Assembly (NCBI GenBank): GCA_900318685.1
Contig: ONLL01000012.1
Span: 23,433 to 87,432 of the forward strand
Source of the DNA: an uncultured Prevotellaceae bacterium
GTDB taxonomy: Bacteria > Bacteroidota > Bacteroidia > Bacteroidales > Bacteroidaceae
Direction of reading: 5' to 3'
Length of the DNA: 64,000 bases
Both the position numbers and the translations under genes were made by a program. The notes below the pieces were generated by a model. That model searched no databases. It saw nothing but the letters and a program-made list of their open reading frames with translations, and was not told where the DNA came from. Shown one piece after another: positions 50,637 through 58,574 of the stretch. Positions within the stretch are counted from its first letter, which is position 1. Every line of letters begins with the position of its first letter.

Positions 50637-52169
50637 TTATTTATAGCATGCGAACATATTGTCAACAGCAGCCTTTGGCAACTTCGGCGTGAGCAGGCTC
50701 ACCAACCATACCACTGGGAATCCTCCCAGCATGGCGATGGCTCCACAGTTGATGGGATTGATGGGGTTGCCCAGTATCATGTTCACTACCGTGAGTCCCA
50801 CGCCCCAGATGAAGCATGCCCAGACGCTGATCCGTGTGACGCCGCGCCAGTAGAGTCCCATCATGAAAGGAGCGAGGAAGGCGCCTGCTAATGCTCCCCA
50901 TGAGATGCCCATGAGCTGAGCGATGAATGTCGGCGGATTAAGGGCGATGAGCAACGAGATAGCTATGAAGAACATGATGAGCACGCGCATCACCACTACC
51001 TTACGTCGTTCGATCTTCTCTGCCACGATATCATCGATTGTTCCTTCCTCCACCTCGCCAGGCAGCGACTTCTTGTCGCGATAGATGAGGTCGAGCGTCA
51101 TCGTCGAGCTGCTGGTCAGCACGAGCGATGCCAGGGTCGACATTGATGCTGAGAGCACGAGCAGCACAACGAGTGCGATGAGCACGTCGGGCAGGGTGAC
51201 GAGCATGGCGGGAACGATGCTGTCGAAGGCAATCTTTCCGTTGGCGACGATGGGATCATACAGACGTCCGAAGCCTCCAAGGAAGTAGCAGCCACCAGCC
51301 ACGATAAAGGCGAAGATGGTAGAGATGATGGTGCCTCGCTTGATGGCGCTCTCGTCAGTGATAGAGTAGAACTTACCCACCATCTGCGGCAGTCCCCAGG
51401 TGCCCAGCGAGGTGAGGATGACCACGCCTAGCAGTCCCCAAGGATCAGGTCCGAAGAGCGAGGCAAAGACACCCGGAGCAGCGACGGCAGAACCGTCACC
51501 AGCGCTGTCGGCGGGGATGGAAGCCAGCTTGGTGATGGCTTCTGTGAGTCCTCCCTGTGATGCCAGTACTGCTGCTATGACTGCGAGAATGCCGAAGAGC
51601 ATGATGATGCCCTGTATGAAGTCGTTCATGGCCGTAGCCTTGTAGCCTCCGAGGATGACATAGACGGCGGTGAGGATGGCCATGATGATGACACAATACT
51701 CATAGGGGATGCCGAATCCCATCTCGAACAGAGTGGAGATGCCTTTATAGACGCCAGCCGTATAAGGGATGAGGAATACGAAGGCGATGACCGATGCCGT
51801 CACACGCAGTCCCTGATCCTGGAAACGGGTGCCAAAGAAGTCGGGCATCGTGCGGCTCTCGATGTGCTGTGTCATCAGCTTGGTGCGTCGTCCTAGGATG
51901 ATCCATGCCAATAGCGATCCGATGACGGCATTGCCTATGCCTATCCATGTGGAGCTGAGTCCGTATCTCCATCCGAACTGTCCGGCATAGCCCACGAAGA
52001 CCACTGCCGAGAAATAGCTGGTGCCATAGGCGAAGGCTGTGAGCCAAGGCCCCACGGCGCGTCCGCCGAGCACGAAACCGTCGACACTGCTGGCCTGTTT
52101 ACGGGTGTATACACCTACTCCAATCATCACGGCCAGGAAGATGATGGTCAATAGTACTTTAATAATCAT
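50637..52169 (-). CDS. Sodium:solute symporter (SSS family)
   Basis: 510 residues, about 13 membrane helices. PutP-like N-terminus 'SSVDGFVLGGRAVGPWLTAFAYGTSYFSAVVFVG' (key part FVLGGRAVGPW), Na+-site 'SASMSTLASLVLTSSSTMTLDL'. The substrate class (proline, sugar or carboxylate) cannot be read from sequence alone. Linked to an isomerase-like gene downstream and a porin upstream. Confidence 0.9.
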   Translation of the reverse strand: MIIKVLLTIIFLAVMIGVGVYTRKQASSVDGFVLGGRAVGPWLTAFAYGTSYFSAVVFVGYAGQFGWRYGLSSTWIGIGNAVIGSLLAWIILGRRTKLMTQHIESRTMPDFFGTRFQDQGLRVTASVIAFVFLIPYTAGVYKGISTLFEMGFGIPYEYCVIIMAILTAVYVILGGYKATAMNDFIQGIIMLFGILAVIAAVLASQGGLTEAITKLASIPADSAGDGSAVAAPGVFASLFGPDPWGLLGVVILTSLGTWGLPQMVGKFYSITDESAIKRGTIISTIFAFIVAGGCYFLGGFGRLYDPIVANGKIAFDSIVPAMLVTLPDVLIALVVLLVLSASMSTLASLVLTSSSTMTLDLIYRDKKSLPGEVEEGTIDDIVAEKIERRKVVVMRVLIMFFIAISLLIALNPPTFIAQLMGISWGALAGAFLAPFMMGLYWRGVTRISVWACFIWGVGLTVVNMILGNPINPINCGAIAMLGGFPVVWLVSLLTPKLPKAAVDNMFACYK

Positions 52170-52183
52170 AAGCCCACCCCCAT

Positions 52184-52302
52184 CCCCTCCCCAAGGGAGG
52201 GGCGTTTGATTACATCAGGGGTCTCCATTTTTTAAGTATTAAACAATTATCTCGAAATCATTGCCACCCAGTCCATTTATGAGCCCCTCTCTTTAGGAGG
52301 GG
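52184..52302 (-). repeat. GC-rich palindromic repeats between porin and symporter genes
   Basis: CCCCTCCCCAAGGGAGGGG at 52184-52202 and CCCCTCTCTTTAGGAGGGG at 52284-52302, same family as 43225-43286, both outside coding sequence here. Confidence 0.85.
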
Positions 52303-52314
52303 TTGGGGTGGGTT

Positions 52315-53397
52315 CTAAAATGCCACCTGCACCTGTGCCTGCAGCCAGTTGTAGTCTTTTGAACTGATGTTCTCGCCGCAGAGACAGCGGGTGTACTGCA
52401 ACTGCAGGCGACACTTCTTGAAGAACCAATACTGTACGCCGAGCGTCAGGTTGGTCTGGTCCCAGCCGTCAACAGTGGTGTTGCGGTCGTAGGTCTCGCC
52501 GCTGGCTACGATGTCGAGGGCATCGACCACGGGGATGCATGTTGTGACATATCCGCCACGTGAGCCCACATCGCCATCCTGTCCGCCCAACCATTCAGCA
52601 CGGATGCTGGCAGGACGAGCCTCCTTGTATTTGGCAGGAGAGTAGGCCTGAGTCTTATACTCGATACCTGCGCTATAGCGGTTTCGCTTGTAGTTGTCGC
52701 CCACGTTGATGGCAGGGTTCCAGGCAGCCTTGCCCACGGCGCAGCCTGTGCCTAGATAGCCGGAGCCCACGAGCCGCAGCCCGTCGACGGGCTTCACCTC
52801 CAGCTTGGCGATGAAGTCCTTCTGGTTGTTCTGGTCCTTGCGGTTGATGCCCTGTCCGCTCATCAGAGCCAGTTCATAGTGTACCTTATTATTCAGTATA
52901 TCGCCATAGGCCATCAGACCCATGTCGCGGCCATAGTTCACGCCGTTCAGCGGGTCGGGACCTTCGCCTGCCAGGTAGAGCACGGCCTGCGAATAGACGT
53001 CGATGAGCTCGAGCATAGTAGGCGAGAGCGGGTTCTCCATCGAGTAGGAGTGCTTGAACTGTCCCAGACGGACGCTCAGAGCCTTGTCGTTGCTGATGCG
53101 GAAGTCGGTGTAGTACTCTTGCACCACGCTTGAGAAGTCGTGCATGAACATGAACGACCAGCGGTCGGTGATGCGGGCTTTCGCCCAGAGTAAGGTGCGC
53201 TTGAGGTTGTACGAATTAGTTTTTGTGCCGTTCGGGTCTTGATAGCTCCAGCCCCCCTGGGCGTAGCCGTTGAAGGTGATGCGGCTGGTGAAGTCCTTCA
53301 TCCAGTCGGGTTCGTTACTTTGCCCCATCGCGGCAACGCTGCTCAGCACTGCCAGCGCCACTGCCAGTGTTCGAAATTTGCAAGTCTTTTGTTTCAT
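52315..53397 (-). CDS. Outer-membrane porin (OprO/OprP-like)
   Basis: 360 residues from MKQKTCKFRTLAVAL; signal peptide cut near AAMGQSN. Strand pattern 'ITFNGYAQGGWSYQ', 'LLWAKARITDRWSFMFMHDF', 'VRLGQFKHSYSMENPLSP' matches phosphate-selective porin O/P family members, ending in Phe (VQVAF) as outer-membrane barrels do. It is upstream of the symporter and isomerase genes in the same direction and may be the outer-membrane entry of that uptake route. Confidence 0.8.
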   Translation of the reverse strand: MKQKTCKFRTLAVALAVLSSVAAMGQSNEPDWMKDFTSRITFNGYAQGGWSYQDPNGTKTNSYNLKRTLLWAKARITDRWSFMFMHDFSSVVQEYYTDFRISNDKALSVRLGQFKHSYSMENPLSPTMLELIDVYSQAVLYLAGEGPDPLNGVNYGRDMGLMAYGDILNNKVHYELALMSGQGINRKDQNNQKDFIAKLEVKPVDGLRLVGSGYLGTGCAVGKAAWNPAINVGDNYKRNRYSAGIEYKTQAYSPAKYKEARPASIRAEWLGGQDGDVGSRGGYVTTCIPVVDALDIVASGETYDRNTTVDGWDQTNLTLGVQYWFFKKCRLQLQYTRCLCGENISSKDYNWLQAQVQVAF

Positions 53398-53436
53398 TTT
53401 GTCATTGTTTTGAATGGAAAATTGTTCTTGCGGCGG

Positions 53437-53467
53437 CAAAGGTACTAATAAATGAGCAAAATGCAAA
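53437..53467 (-). promoter_or_regulatory. Promoter of the porin gene
   Basis: Leftward TTTG at 53467-53464, 19 bp, TACCTTTG at 53444-53437. Confidence 0.7.
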
Positions 53468-53641
53468 GAAAAACGGGACTTTTCTTACCGCTTTGGCTGA
53501 AAAAGGTGATATGAGACAATGCTTTTGCAGGACTCCTGGAAGATGCAGGAATAGCAAAGAAGGCGTTCTTGCTGATGCTACTCACGATGTTTCATCATCA
53601 TAGTGCCATACTTTGGTGTCGAAAGTCTGCGACTTGATAAA

Positions 53642-53726
53642 GTAAAACAACTTGTTTTACCTTCGCTAGAGGCTGACTTTGGTCACCAAAGTAGGCCACT
53701 TTGACAGGTAAAACAAGTTGTTTTAC
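53642..53726. repeat. Three palindromes in the porin-lipoprotein gap
   Basis: GTAAAACAACTTGTTTTAC at 53642-53660 and its centre-swapped copy at 53708-53726 flank ACTTTGGTCACCAAAGT at 53676-53692. The 394-bp gap 53398-53791 holds these and the porin promoter; no gene seen. Confidence 0.85.
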
Positions 53727-53791
53727 TTTTGCCCGTCGGTCACGAACGACTCGCAGATGCTTAGCACGGAGGCATTAGTAGCACAGTGAGC

Positions 53792-55975
53792 TTATTCTTC
53801 GACGTACTTGAACCATAGGGAGATTGTTATGCTGCTGCTTTCATCCATATGATCACCGTTTTGCACGAAGCTATCCTCGCCGTCAATATACTGGCCAAGC
53901 GACCATCGATTGAAATAGCATGTTGAGGGGTGCAAGTCTGCTTCGCCAAGAAACCAGTTGGCACTATAATATATGCTTAACCCCCACGGCTCATTCCAAT
54001 CTGTCTGTGGAAGCTTCTGGCTGGTGGCAAAAGCCATGTCTTGGGTCTGTTTCAGCAGAAAATAAGTATCTGCCCACTGTCCATAGAAATAGTAGCCGAA
54101 AGGACCGCTCCAGTTGTTGGTGTTTCTCGTCCAAGACAAATTGGTCAGCGATGCTTTGTTTTGCAGCATGAGATTAACATCGTCAATGTCGAATTCGCAA
54201 TGAGTAACATCAGTGTATTTCTCTTCCTTAAATTCATAGTTCAAGTCGAAGTGCAGTCCTTTGCCCTTGGGAGTCATTGTGACAATATTGTCGCCTTCCT
54301 CAAAATGCAATTCTCCCATGCTGGTAGCCCAGTCAACTTGACTGACAAAGGAGATGTCCATGGTAACCATGCCTCCCACAAATTCATAGCCGCTCGTCTT
54401 CAGGGCGTCTATATCTTCTTCGAGTTTCTTTTTCAGGTAGCCTTCTTTAACCAACCATTCGTAGAACTCCTTTAGGTTTCTGCCTTTTTGGTTCTTGTCG
54501 TACAGTTCAATATATTTAAGGACGATTCTTGCTAGTTCATCATTTATGTATTTCTTCTCATCTCCCTCGTTCTGAAACGGGAGGAGGTCGATACGCACTT
54601 CCTTCCGGAATTTTTCCGTCAGAATATATAGGAGCCAGAGCCTCGCCTCGTAGTCACAATCATCAAAGTAATTATCATGATCCTCAAGCAGGCCTTTTTT
54701 TCTCCAAGCTCTTATCATATCGGCCATTTCTTCCTTTTTCTCGTCAATCGCTTTCTGCTTTTTGGCACGCCTTTCAAACAAATCTTTTATCTCATCCAGC
54801 TCCATGCCATATGCGTATACGGGGGAATTCAATTTATATTTTTGAACAATAGAGCCCCAGTCGACTTGTCCTCCGTGTTCCATGTACTGTTGTGCAAATT
54901 CGTTGTACATATTCTTGATTCTATCGTCATTATAGAACTTTATCAGCTTCCTGATGACTGCAGCTTCTGCCTCCACAAGCTTCACATAGGGACAAATACT
55001 TCTGGCATAGTCCTCCATCTTGCCTGTTGCAAATTTTTTTGCATAAGTCAATGCCATGTCATAGGAACTTGTGGCCTCGCCAAGATTGCTGGCTATCTTT
55101 TCCACGTTCTCCTTTGTCATGTATTTCTCAAGACATTCCACTACTTTCTTGTTGTCGGGATTTTTCTTCAGTTTGCCAATCAGAATGGCCAATGCTTTGG
55201 TTTGCATTTCCTCTGTCACTTTTTTACTGATGTCGTTTGCCGCTTTATCACCCAACGTACCTTCTTCGTATGCCTCAACATACTCCATGGTTCCCTTGAC
55301 GATATCATTGCTTTCTATGACCTGCTTTAAAACATCGTCCAGCAGGTCGTCCTCGTTACCATCCAACACATTATTGACGGCATCCTCCAATTCCCTCTTC
55401 AGTTCTTTGGCTCTGTCTTTTCGCGAATCAGCCACATAGTTGTCGATGGCATATCCCTCAATAAACAATTGCTCCAATTTCTCCTTGCTCCTTTCTGCGG
55501 CTCCTATGGAGAAATGATGGGTTTTGAATTGTACATAACCTTTCTGCAAGGCTGCATAATCGGGAAAGAGGTACTCCGTTCCTTCATCGCCGATGAGCAC
55601 GCCCACCAGTTCACCGTACTGCTCCTTGGGGAAGTCATCGGGTATCTTGAAGCTGACCGTAGCATAATCGTCGAGCACCACATGGGTGTTGCCATCCTGG
55701 GTCACATTGACAGGTGTGCCGACGAAGTTATGCCCTTGTGCTTTGAGCTTGTTTACTTCCGCATCGGACAGCGCCTCATATTTCACGCCGGTTACTCCCT
55801 TGGGGAATGATATGGTTACACCGCTGGGCAATTCTGTCTTGTCGTTTTCATTGCCATTGACCTCAGGGACTTCGTCGATTTCGTTTTCCTTATTGTCTTC
55901 GCTACATGAGACCCAAGCAAGGCTGAGGGCAGCCATCAAGGCAAAAAGCCAAATAGTTTTCTTTCTCTTTGTCAT
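53792..55975 (-). CDS. Large secreted lipoprotein, module 1
   Basis: 727 residues from MTKRKKTIWLFALMA; lipobox WVSCS, acidic/Asn linker. A beta domain (about 35-145, 'SGVTISFPKGVTGVKYEALS', 'YATVSFKIPDDFPKEQYGEL') is followed by about 350 residues of charged helices and a C-terminal beta domain (from about 540). The latter seems to share a pattern with the C-terminus of 60176-62689 (a strand, then 'TNLSWTR' here and 'TNLTWKR' there). Function unknown. Transcribed from its own promoter just after the TM-AraC regulator gene. Confidence 0.7.
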   Translation of the reverse strand: MTKRKKTIWLFALMAALSLAWVSCSEDNKENEIDEVPEVNGNENDKTELPSGVTISFPKGVTGVKYEALSDAEVNKLKAQGHNFVGTPVNVTQDGNTHVVLDDYATVSFKIPDDFPKEQYGELVGVLIGDEGTEYLFPDYAALQKGYVQFKTHHFSIGAAERSKEKLEQLFIEGYAIDNYVADSRKDRAKELKRELEDAVNNVLDGNEDDLLDDVLKQVIESNDIVKGTMEYVEAYEEGTLGDKAANDISKKVTEEMQTKALAILIGKLKKNPDNKKVVECLEKYMTKENVEKIASNLGEATSSYDMALTYAKKFATGKMEDYARSICPYVKLVEAEAAVIRKLIKFYNDDRIKNMYNEFAQQYMEHGGQVDWGSIVQKYKLNSPVYAYGMELDEIKDLFERRAKKQKAIDEKKEEMADMIRAWRKKGLLEDHDNYFDDCDYEARLWLLYILTEKFRKEVRIDLLPFQNEGDEKKYINDELARIVLKYIELYDKNQKGRNLKEFYEWLVKEGYLKKKLEEDIDALKTSGYEFVGGMVTMDISFVSQVDWATSMGELHFEEGDNIVTMTPKGKGLHFDLNYEFKEEKYTDVTHCEFDIDDVNLMLQNKASLTNLSWTRNTNNWSGPFGYYFYGQWADTYFLLKQTQDMAFATSQKLPQTDWNEPWGLSIYYSANWFLGEADLHPSTCYFNRWSLGQYIDGEDSFVQNGDHMDESSSITISLWFKYVEE

Positions 55976-56006
55976 AATAAGATTGGTTTTGATGAATATT
56001 TTTGTG

Positions 56007-56014
56007 CAAAGATA
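56007..56014 (-). promoter_or_regulatory. -7 element of the module 1 lipoprotein gene
   Basis: TATCTTTG leftward, 31 bases before the ATG. No TTG at 20 bp; that position is taken by the repeat at 56034-56044, suggesting an activator-dependent promoter. Confidence 0.6.
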
Positions 56015-56033
56015 CAGCAAAACATCCAAAAAG

Positions 56034-56065
56034 GACTTGCAAATCGTACTTTTCGACTTGCAAAT
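56034..56065 (-). promoter_or_regulatory. Candidate AraC-type operator: direct repeat, 21-bp period
   Basis: GACTTGCAAAT at 56034-56044 and 56055-56065, exactly two helical turns apart, between the regulator stop and the lipoprotein promoter. Confidence 0.65.
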
Positions 56066-56074
56066 GATGATTCG

Positions 56075-57775
56075 TCAGTCGTTTTTGGCCTTCCAGTCGC
56101 TGGGAGTCATGCCTGTGATGGCCTTGAACGCACGGAAGAAGGAGGATTCGGTGGTGAAGCCCGACTGCATCCATGCCTCTGCTACCTTCATGTCAGGGTG
56201 TTGACGCATCAGACGCTTGGCATGCTCCACGCGGTATTTGCCTATGAACTGTGAGAAGGAGCAGCCCAGCTGGCTGTTGATGCAGGCTGAGATGATGTTG
56301 CGGTTCGTTCCAAGACGATTGGCCAGGTCATTCAGTTTCAGATGGCTGTCAAGATAGGGCTGCTCTTGCTCCATCAGCTGACAGATGCTGCGCATGAGTT
56401 CTTCGCCGTCATTCGTTGACTCTATGGCTTCTGGAGCATCGGCTATGACAGTCTCGCTTGCGGTCATCCGCTTCTTCCGCATCATAACAAGTGCTGCCGC
56501 CAGGGCTGCCAATACTGCTATGAGCACTATCCATGGCCAGGCTGCCGCTTCCTCCTTTTGCTGGTCGCGCTGGCCGACAGGCAAAAGATACACCGTAGCC
56601 AAAGGCGAGAAGTTGTCGTTGTCCAGCTGTCCGCCGTTTGATTTGTTGTAGTTATAACCACCCATCATCATCAGGTCGCCATCGTCAGTAAGCACAATCA
56701 TAGGAAATCCCGCATCGGGTAGGGGATCTGTATAGTAAAGCGTCAGTGGAGCGGGGGTCTTGTCATATTCCACGCACAGCACGTAGGATCGCCCTTTCAG
56801 GTCGCTCCCATGGATATATCCCCTATGGGCTTTCCTGTCGGCTATGAGAGGAGAATAATATAATATGGAGTCGGAGGGTGATACACCTGTCAGCGGTACG
56901 GGGCAAGTGGTAGGCAGAATTGTGAAGGTGGTGTCGCGCACTAGCATAAATGCCATCTCGCGTCCCAGATAATTCCAATCGGGAGGATTGCTGTCGCTCC
57001 AATCCTGCACGTTGATGAGATAGGTGTAGTCGCCTTTCGTCTCGTCGCCGATGAAGCTGAGGTCGTTGCAGAAAGGTGCTTCGAAGGTCAGCGGCTGCCA
57101 CTTTTTTAATAAAGGTACGCGCAAGGGATCACCCTTCAGCCGCTCAACGCTGTCACTGCAAAGAGGCTCGTGGTACGGACTTTCATTCCCCAGGATGAGG
57201 ACATTGCCGTCAGAGGTGCGGAGCAGATAGGGCACGGCATGCGCCTTGCTGACATCCTTGACGGGAGAGAAAGTCCTGTCGCCGTCGAACATCTCTATGC
57301 CATCATCGCCATACCAGTTGCCTGTGACGACCACCCGTCCGCTGTCCAGCTCTGCTCCAGAGGCAAATGTGCGCTTCATGCTCAGAATGCTGAACCCCCG
57401 GAAAGTATGTGTCTCAGGGTCGTATTCCTCCACAGGAAAGCTTCGTCCTACTCCCATCGGCTCTTCATGTCCTCCTCCCAAGAGCACTTTCCCTGAACGG
57501 AGCACCACGCAGAGGCCGTTGTCGTGAGGATAGGCCATCTGCATCAGATGCCACTCGCCGTCCTTGAAGTACTCAGCGGTCTGCGTGGGAATGAAGTTCG
57601 TGGTATGTCCGCCAAATATCGTCGCCTCTCCATTCAGGCAGACGGCAGAATGACTGTTGCGGGGGATGTTCAGGTCGGACAGCCTCTCCGCTTCGATTCT
57701 GACGAGAGGGCAATTATCCGCCAGAATGGTCAGCGGCAACAGTAGAAGGAATAGTATTTGGCAGAACCTATTCAT
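56075..57775 (-). CDS. Membrane one-component regulator: kelch propeller - TM - AraC, module 1
   Basis: 566 residues. Signal sequence 1-19; periplasmic kelch-type beta-propeller about 30-405 ('IPRNSHSAVCLNGEATIFGG', 'GKVLLGGGHEE', 'DGDLMMMGGYNYN'); one TM helix at 413-432; basic stop-transfer RKKR; cytoplasmic AraC domain about 475-566 ('LANRLGTNRNIISACI', 'SGFTTESSFFRAFKAITGMTP'). There is no kinase or receiver, so it differs from the hybrid two-component systems of Bacteroides. Paralogue of the gene at 62845. Probable activator of the downstream lipoprotein gene. Confidence 0.88.
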   Translation of the reverse strand: MNRFCQILFLLLLPLTILADNCPLVRIEAERLSDLNIPRNSHSAVCLNGEATIFGGHTTNFIPTQTAEYFKDGEWHLMQMAYPHDNGLCVVLRSGKVLLGGGHEEPMGVGRSFPVEEYDPETHTFRGFSILSMKRTFASGAELDSGRVVVTGNWYGDDGIEMFDGDRTFSPVKDVSKAHAVPYLLRTSDGNVLILGNESPYHEPLCSDSVERLKGDPLRVPLLKKWQPLTFEAPFCNDLSFIGDETKGDYTYLINVQDWSDSNPPDWNYLGREMAFMLVRDTTFTILPTTCPVPLTGVSPSDSILYYSPLIADRKAHRGYIHGSDLKGRSYVLCVEYDKTPAPLTLYYTDPLPDAGFPMIVLTDDGDLMMMGGYNYNKSNGGQLDNDNFSPLATVYLLPVGQRDQQKEEAAAWPWIVLIAVLAALAAALVMMRKKRMTASETVIADAPEAIESTNDGEELMRSICQLMEQEQPYLDSHLKLNDLANRLGTNRNIISACINSQLGCSFSQFIGKYRVEHAKRLMRQHPDMKVAEAWMQSGFTTESSFFRAFKAITGMTPSDWKAKND

Positions 57776-57778
57776 TTC

Positions 57779-58435
57779 TTAGCTTTTCCGGGCGTTGGGG
57801 CAGTGCTGGCAGAGGAAGTCATAGACGAAGTCGAAATCCTCGTCGGCCACGAAAACCATATTGCGGCTGAAGCGTTCTCTCACTTTGATCAGGTGCCGCC
57901 GGCGGCAGGGTATGATACGCCGCACGCTGCTGAAGCTGCAGGACAGCGATGTGCGGTTGGCAACCAGTATGCCCATCCCCGCCATGCCAAGCTTGCCGCC
58001 TGCAGCTCCTGCCAGCGCCGTCAGTTTACCGATGGCACGGGCCTTGCCCTCGGTGCCGGGCAGTTGCTTGTGCACCACCTCCTTCTCGTCCATGATGAAG
58101 AGGATGCTGTATTTCCAGCCATAGTACCAGGAAACGAAGAAATAGGCCACACAGCCCAGCACCAGGAAAACTCCCATGAGCACCAAGAAGCCACGTGTGA
58201 TGTCCCACAATTCGGATAGGCGAAAGTGGCTCTCGCAGCCTCCTAACAATAATACGAACAACCACACTATGCCGAAGCTGATGCCCAGCACCCAGAACAC
58301 TTCAAACAGGACGCTTGGGTTCTTAAGCATAGGCATGTCATACACCCAGCGGTACTTGCCGTCGGGGCAGAGCACGGGGCGCGTGGAGCTGATGTTGTTG
58401 TAATTCTGACTTGTTTTCTTTCGTTGTTTAGCCAT
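57779..58435 (-). CDS. Two-TM membrane protein with PH-like domain
   Basis: 218 residues from MAKQRKKTSQ (an ATG two codons upstream is possible). Two membrane helices (about 48-68 and 86-108), then 'YSILFIMDEKEVVHKQL' and 'VRRIIPCRRRHLIKVRE', a beta-rich part reminiscent of bacterial PH domains. Function unknown. Only 3 bases separate it from the regulator gene, so the two are transcribed together from the promoter at 58457-58488. Confidence 0.7.
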   Translation of the reverse strand: MAKQRKKTSQNYNNISSTRPVLCPDGKYRWVYDMPMLKNPSVLFEVFWVLGISFGIVWLFVLLLGGCESHFRLSELWDITRGFLVLMGVFLVLGCVAYFFVSWYYGWKYSILFIMDEKEVVHKQLPGTEGKARAIGKLTALAGAAGGKLGMAGMGILVANRTSLSCSFSSVRRIIPCRRRHLIKVRERFSRNMVFVADEDFDFVYDFLCQHCPNARKS

Positions 58436-58456
58436 GATCATTTGGTAATAGTGGTG

Positions 58457-58488
58457 CAAAGGTACAAAAAAGCGGGCGAACCGCCAAA
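58457..58488 (-). promoter_or_regulatory. Promoter of the TM protein-regulator operon
   Basis: Leftward TTTG at 58488-58485, 20 bp, TACCTTTG at 58464-58457. The upstream element sits in the loop of the terminator at 58472-58500. Confidence 0.75.
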
Positions 58489-58505
58489 CGATTCGCCCGC
58501 TTTTT
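58472..58505 (-). terminator. Terminator of the 58575-60071 isomerase-like gene
   Basis: GCGGGCGAA pairs with TTCGCCCGC around 11 bases, with T-tracts on both sides, so it can act in both directions. Confidence 0.85.
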
Positions 58506-58574
58506 ATGAAATCAGGAACTTGGTTCTCAGATTCTTCTTACCTCTATGGGGCATCAGCGTCCGCAGGAAAACGG

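Noticed and set aside
56075-57775. Hybrid two-component sensor
   Set aside because: No histidine kinase or receiver domain lies between the TM helix and the AraC domain.
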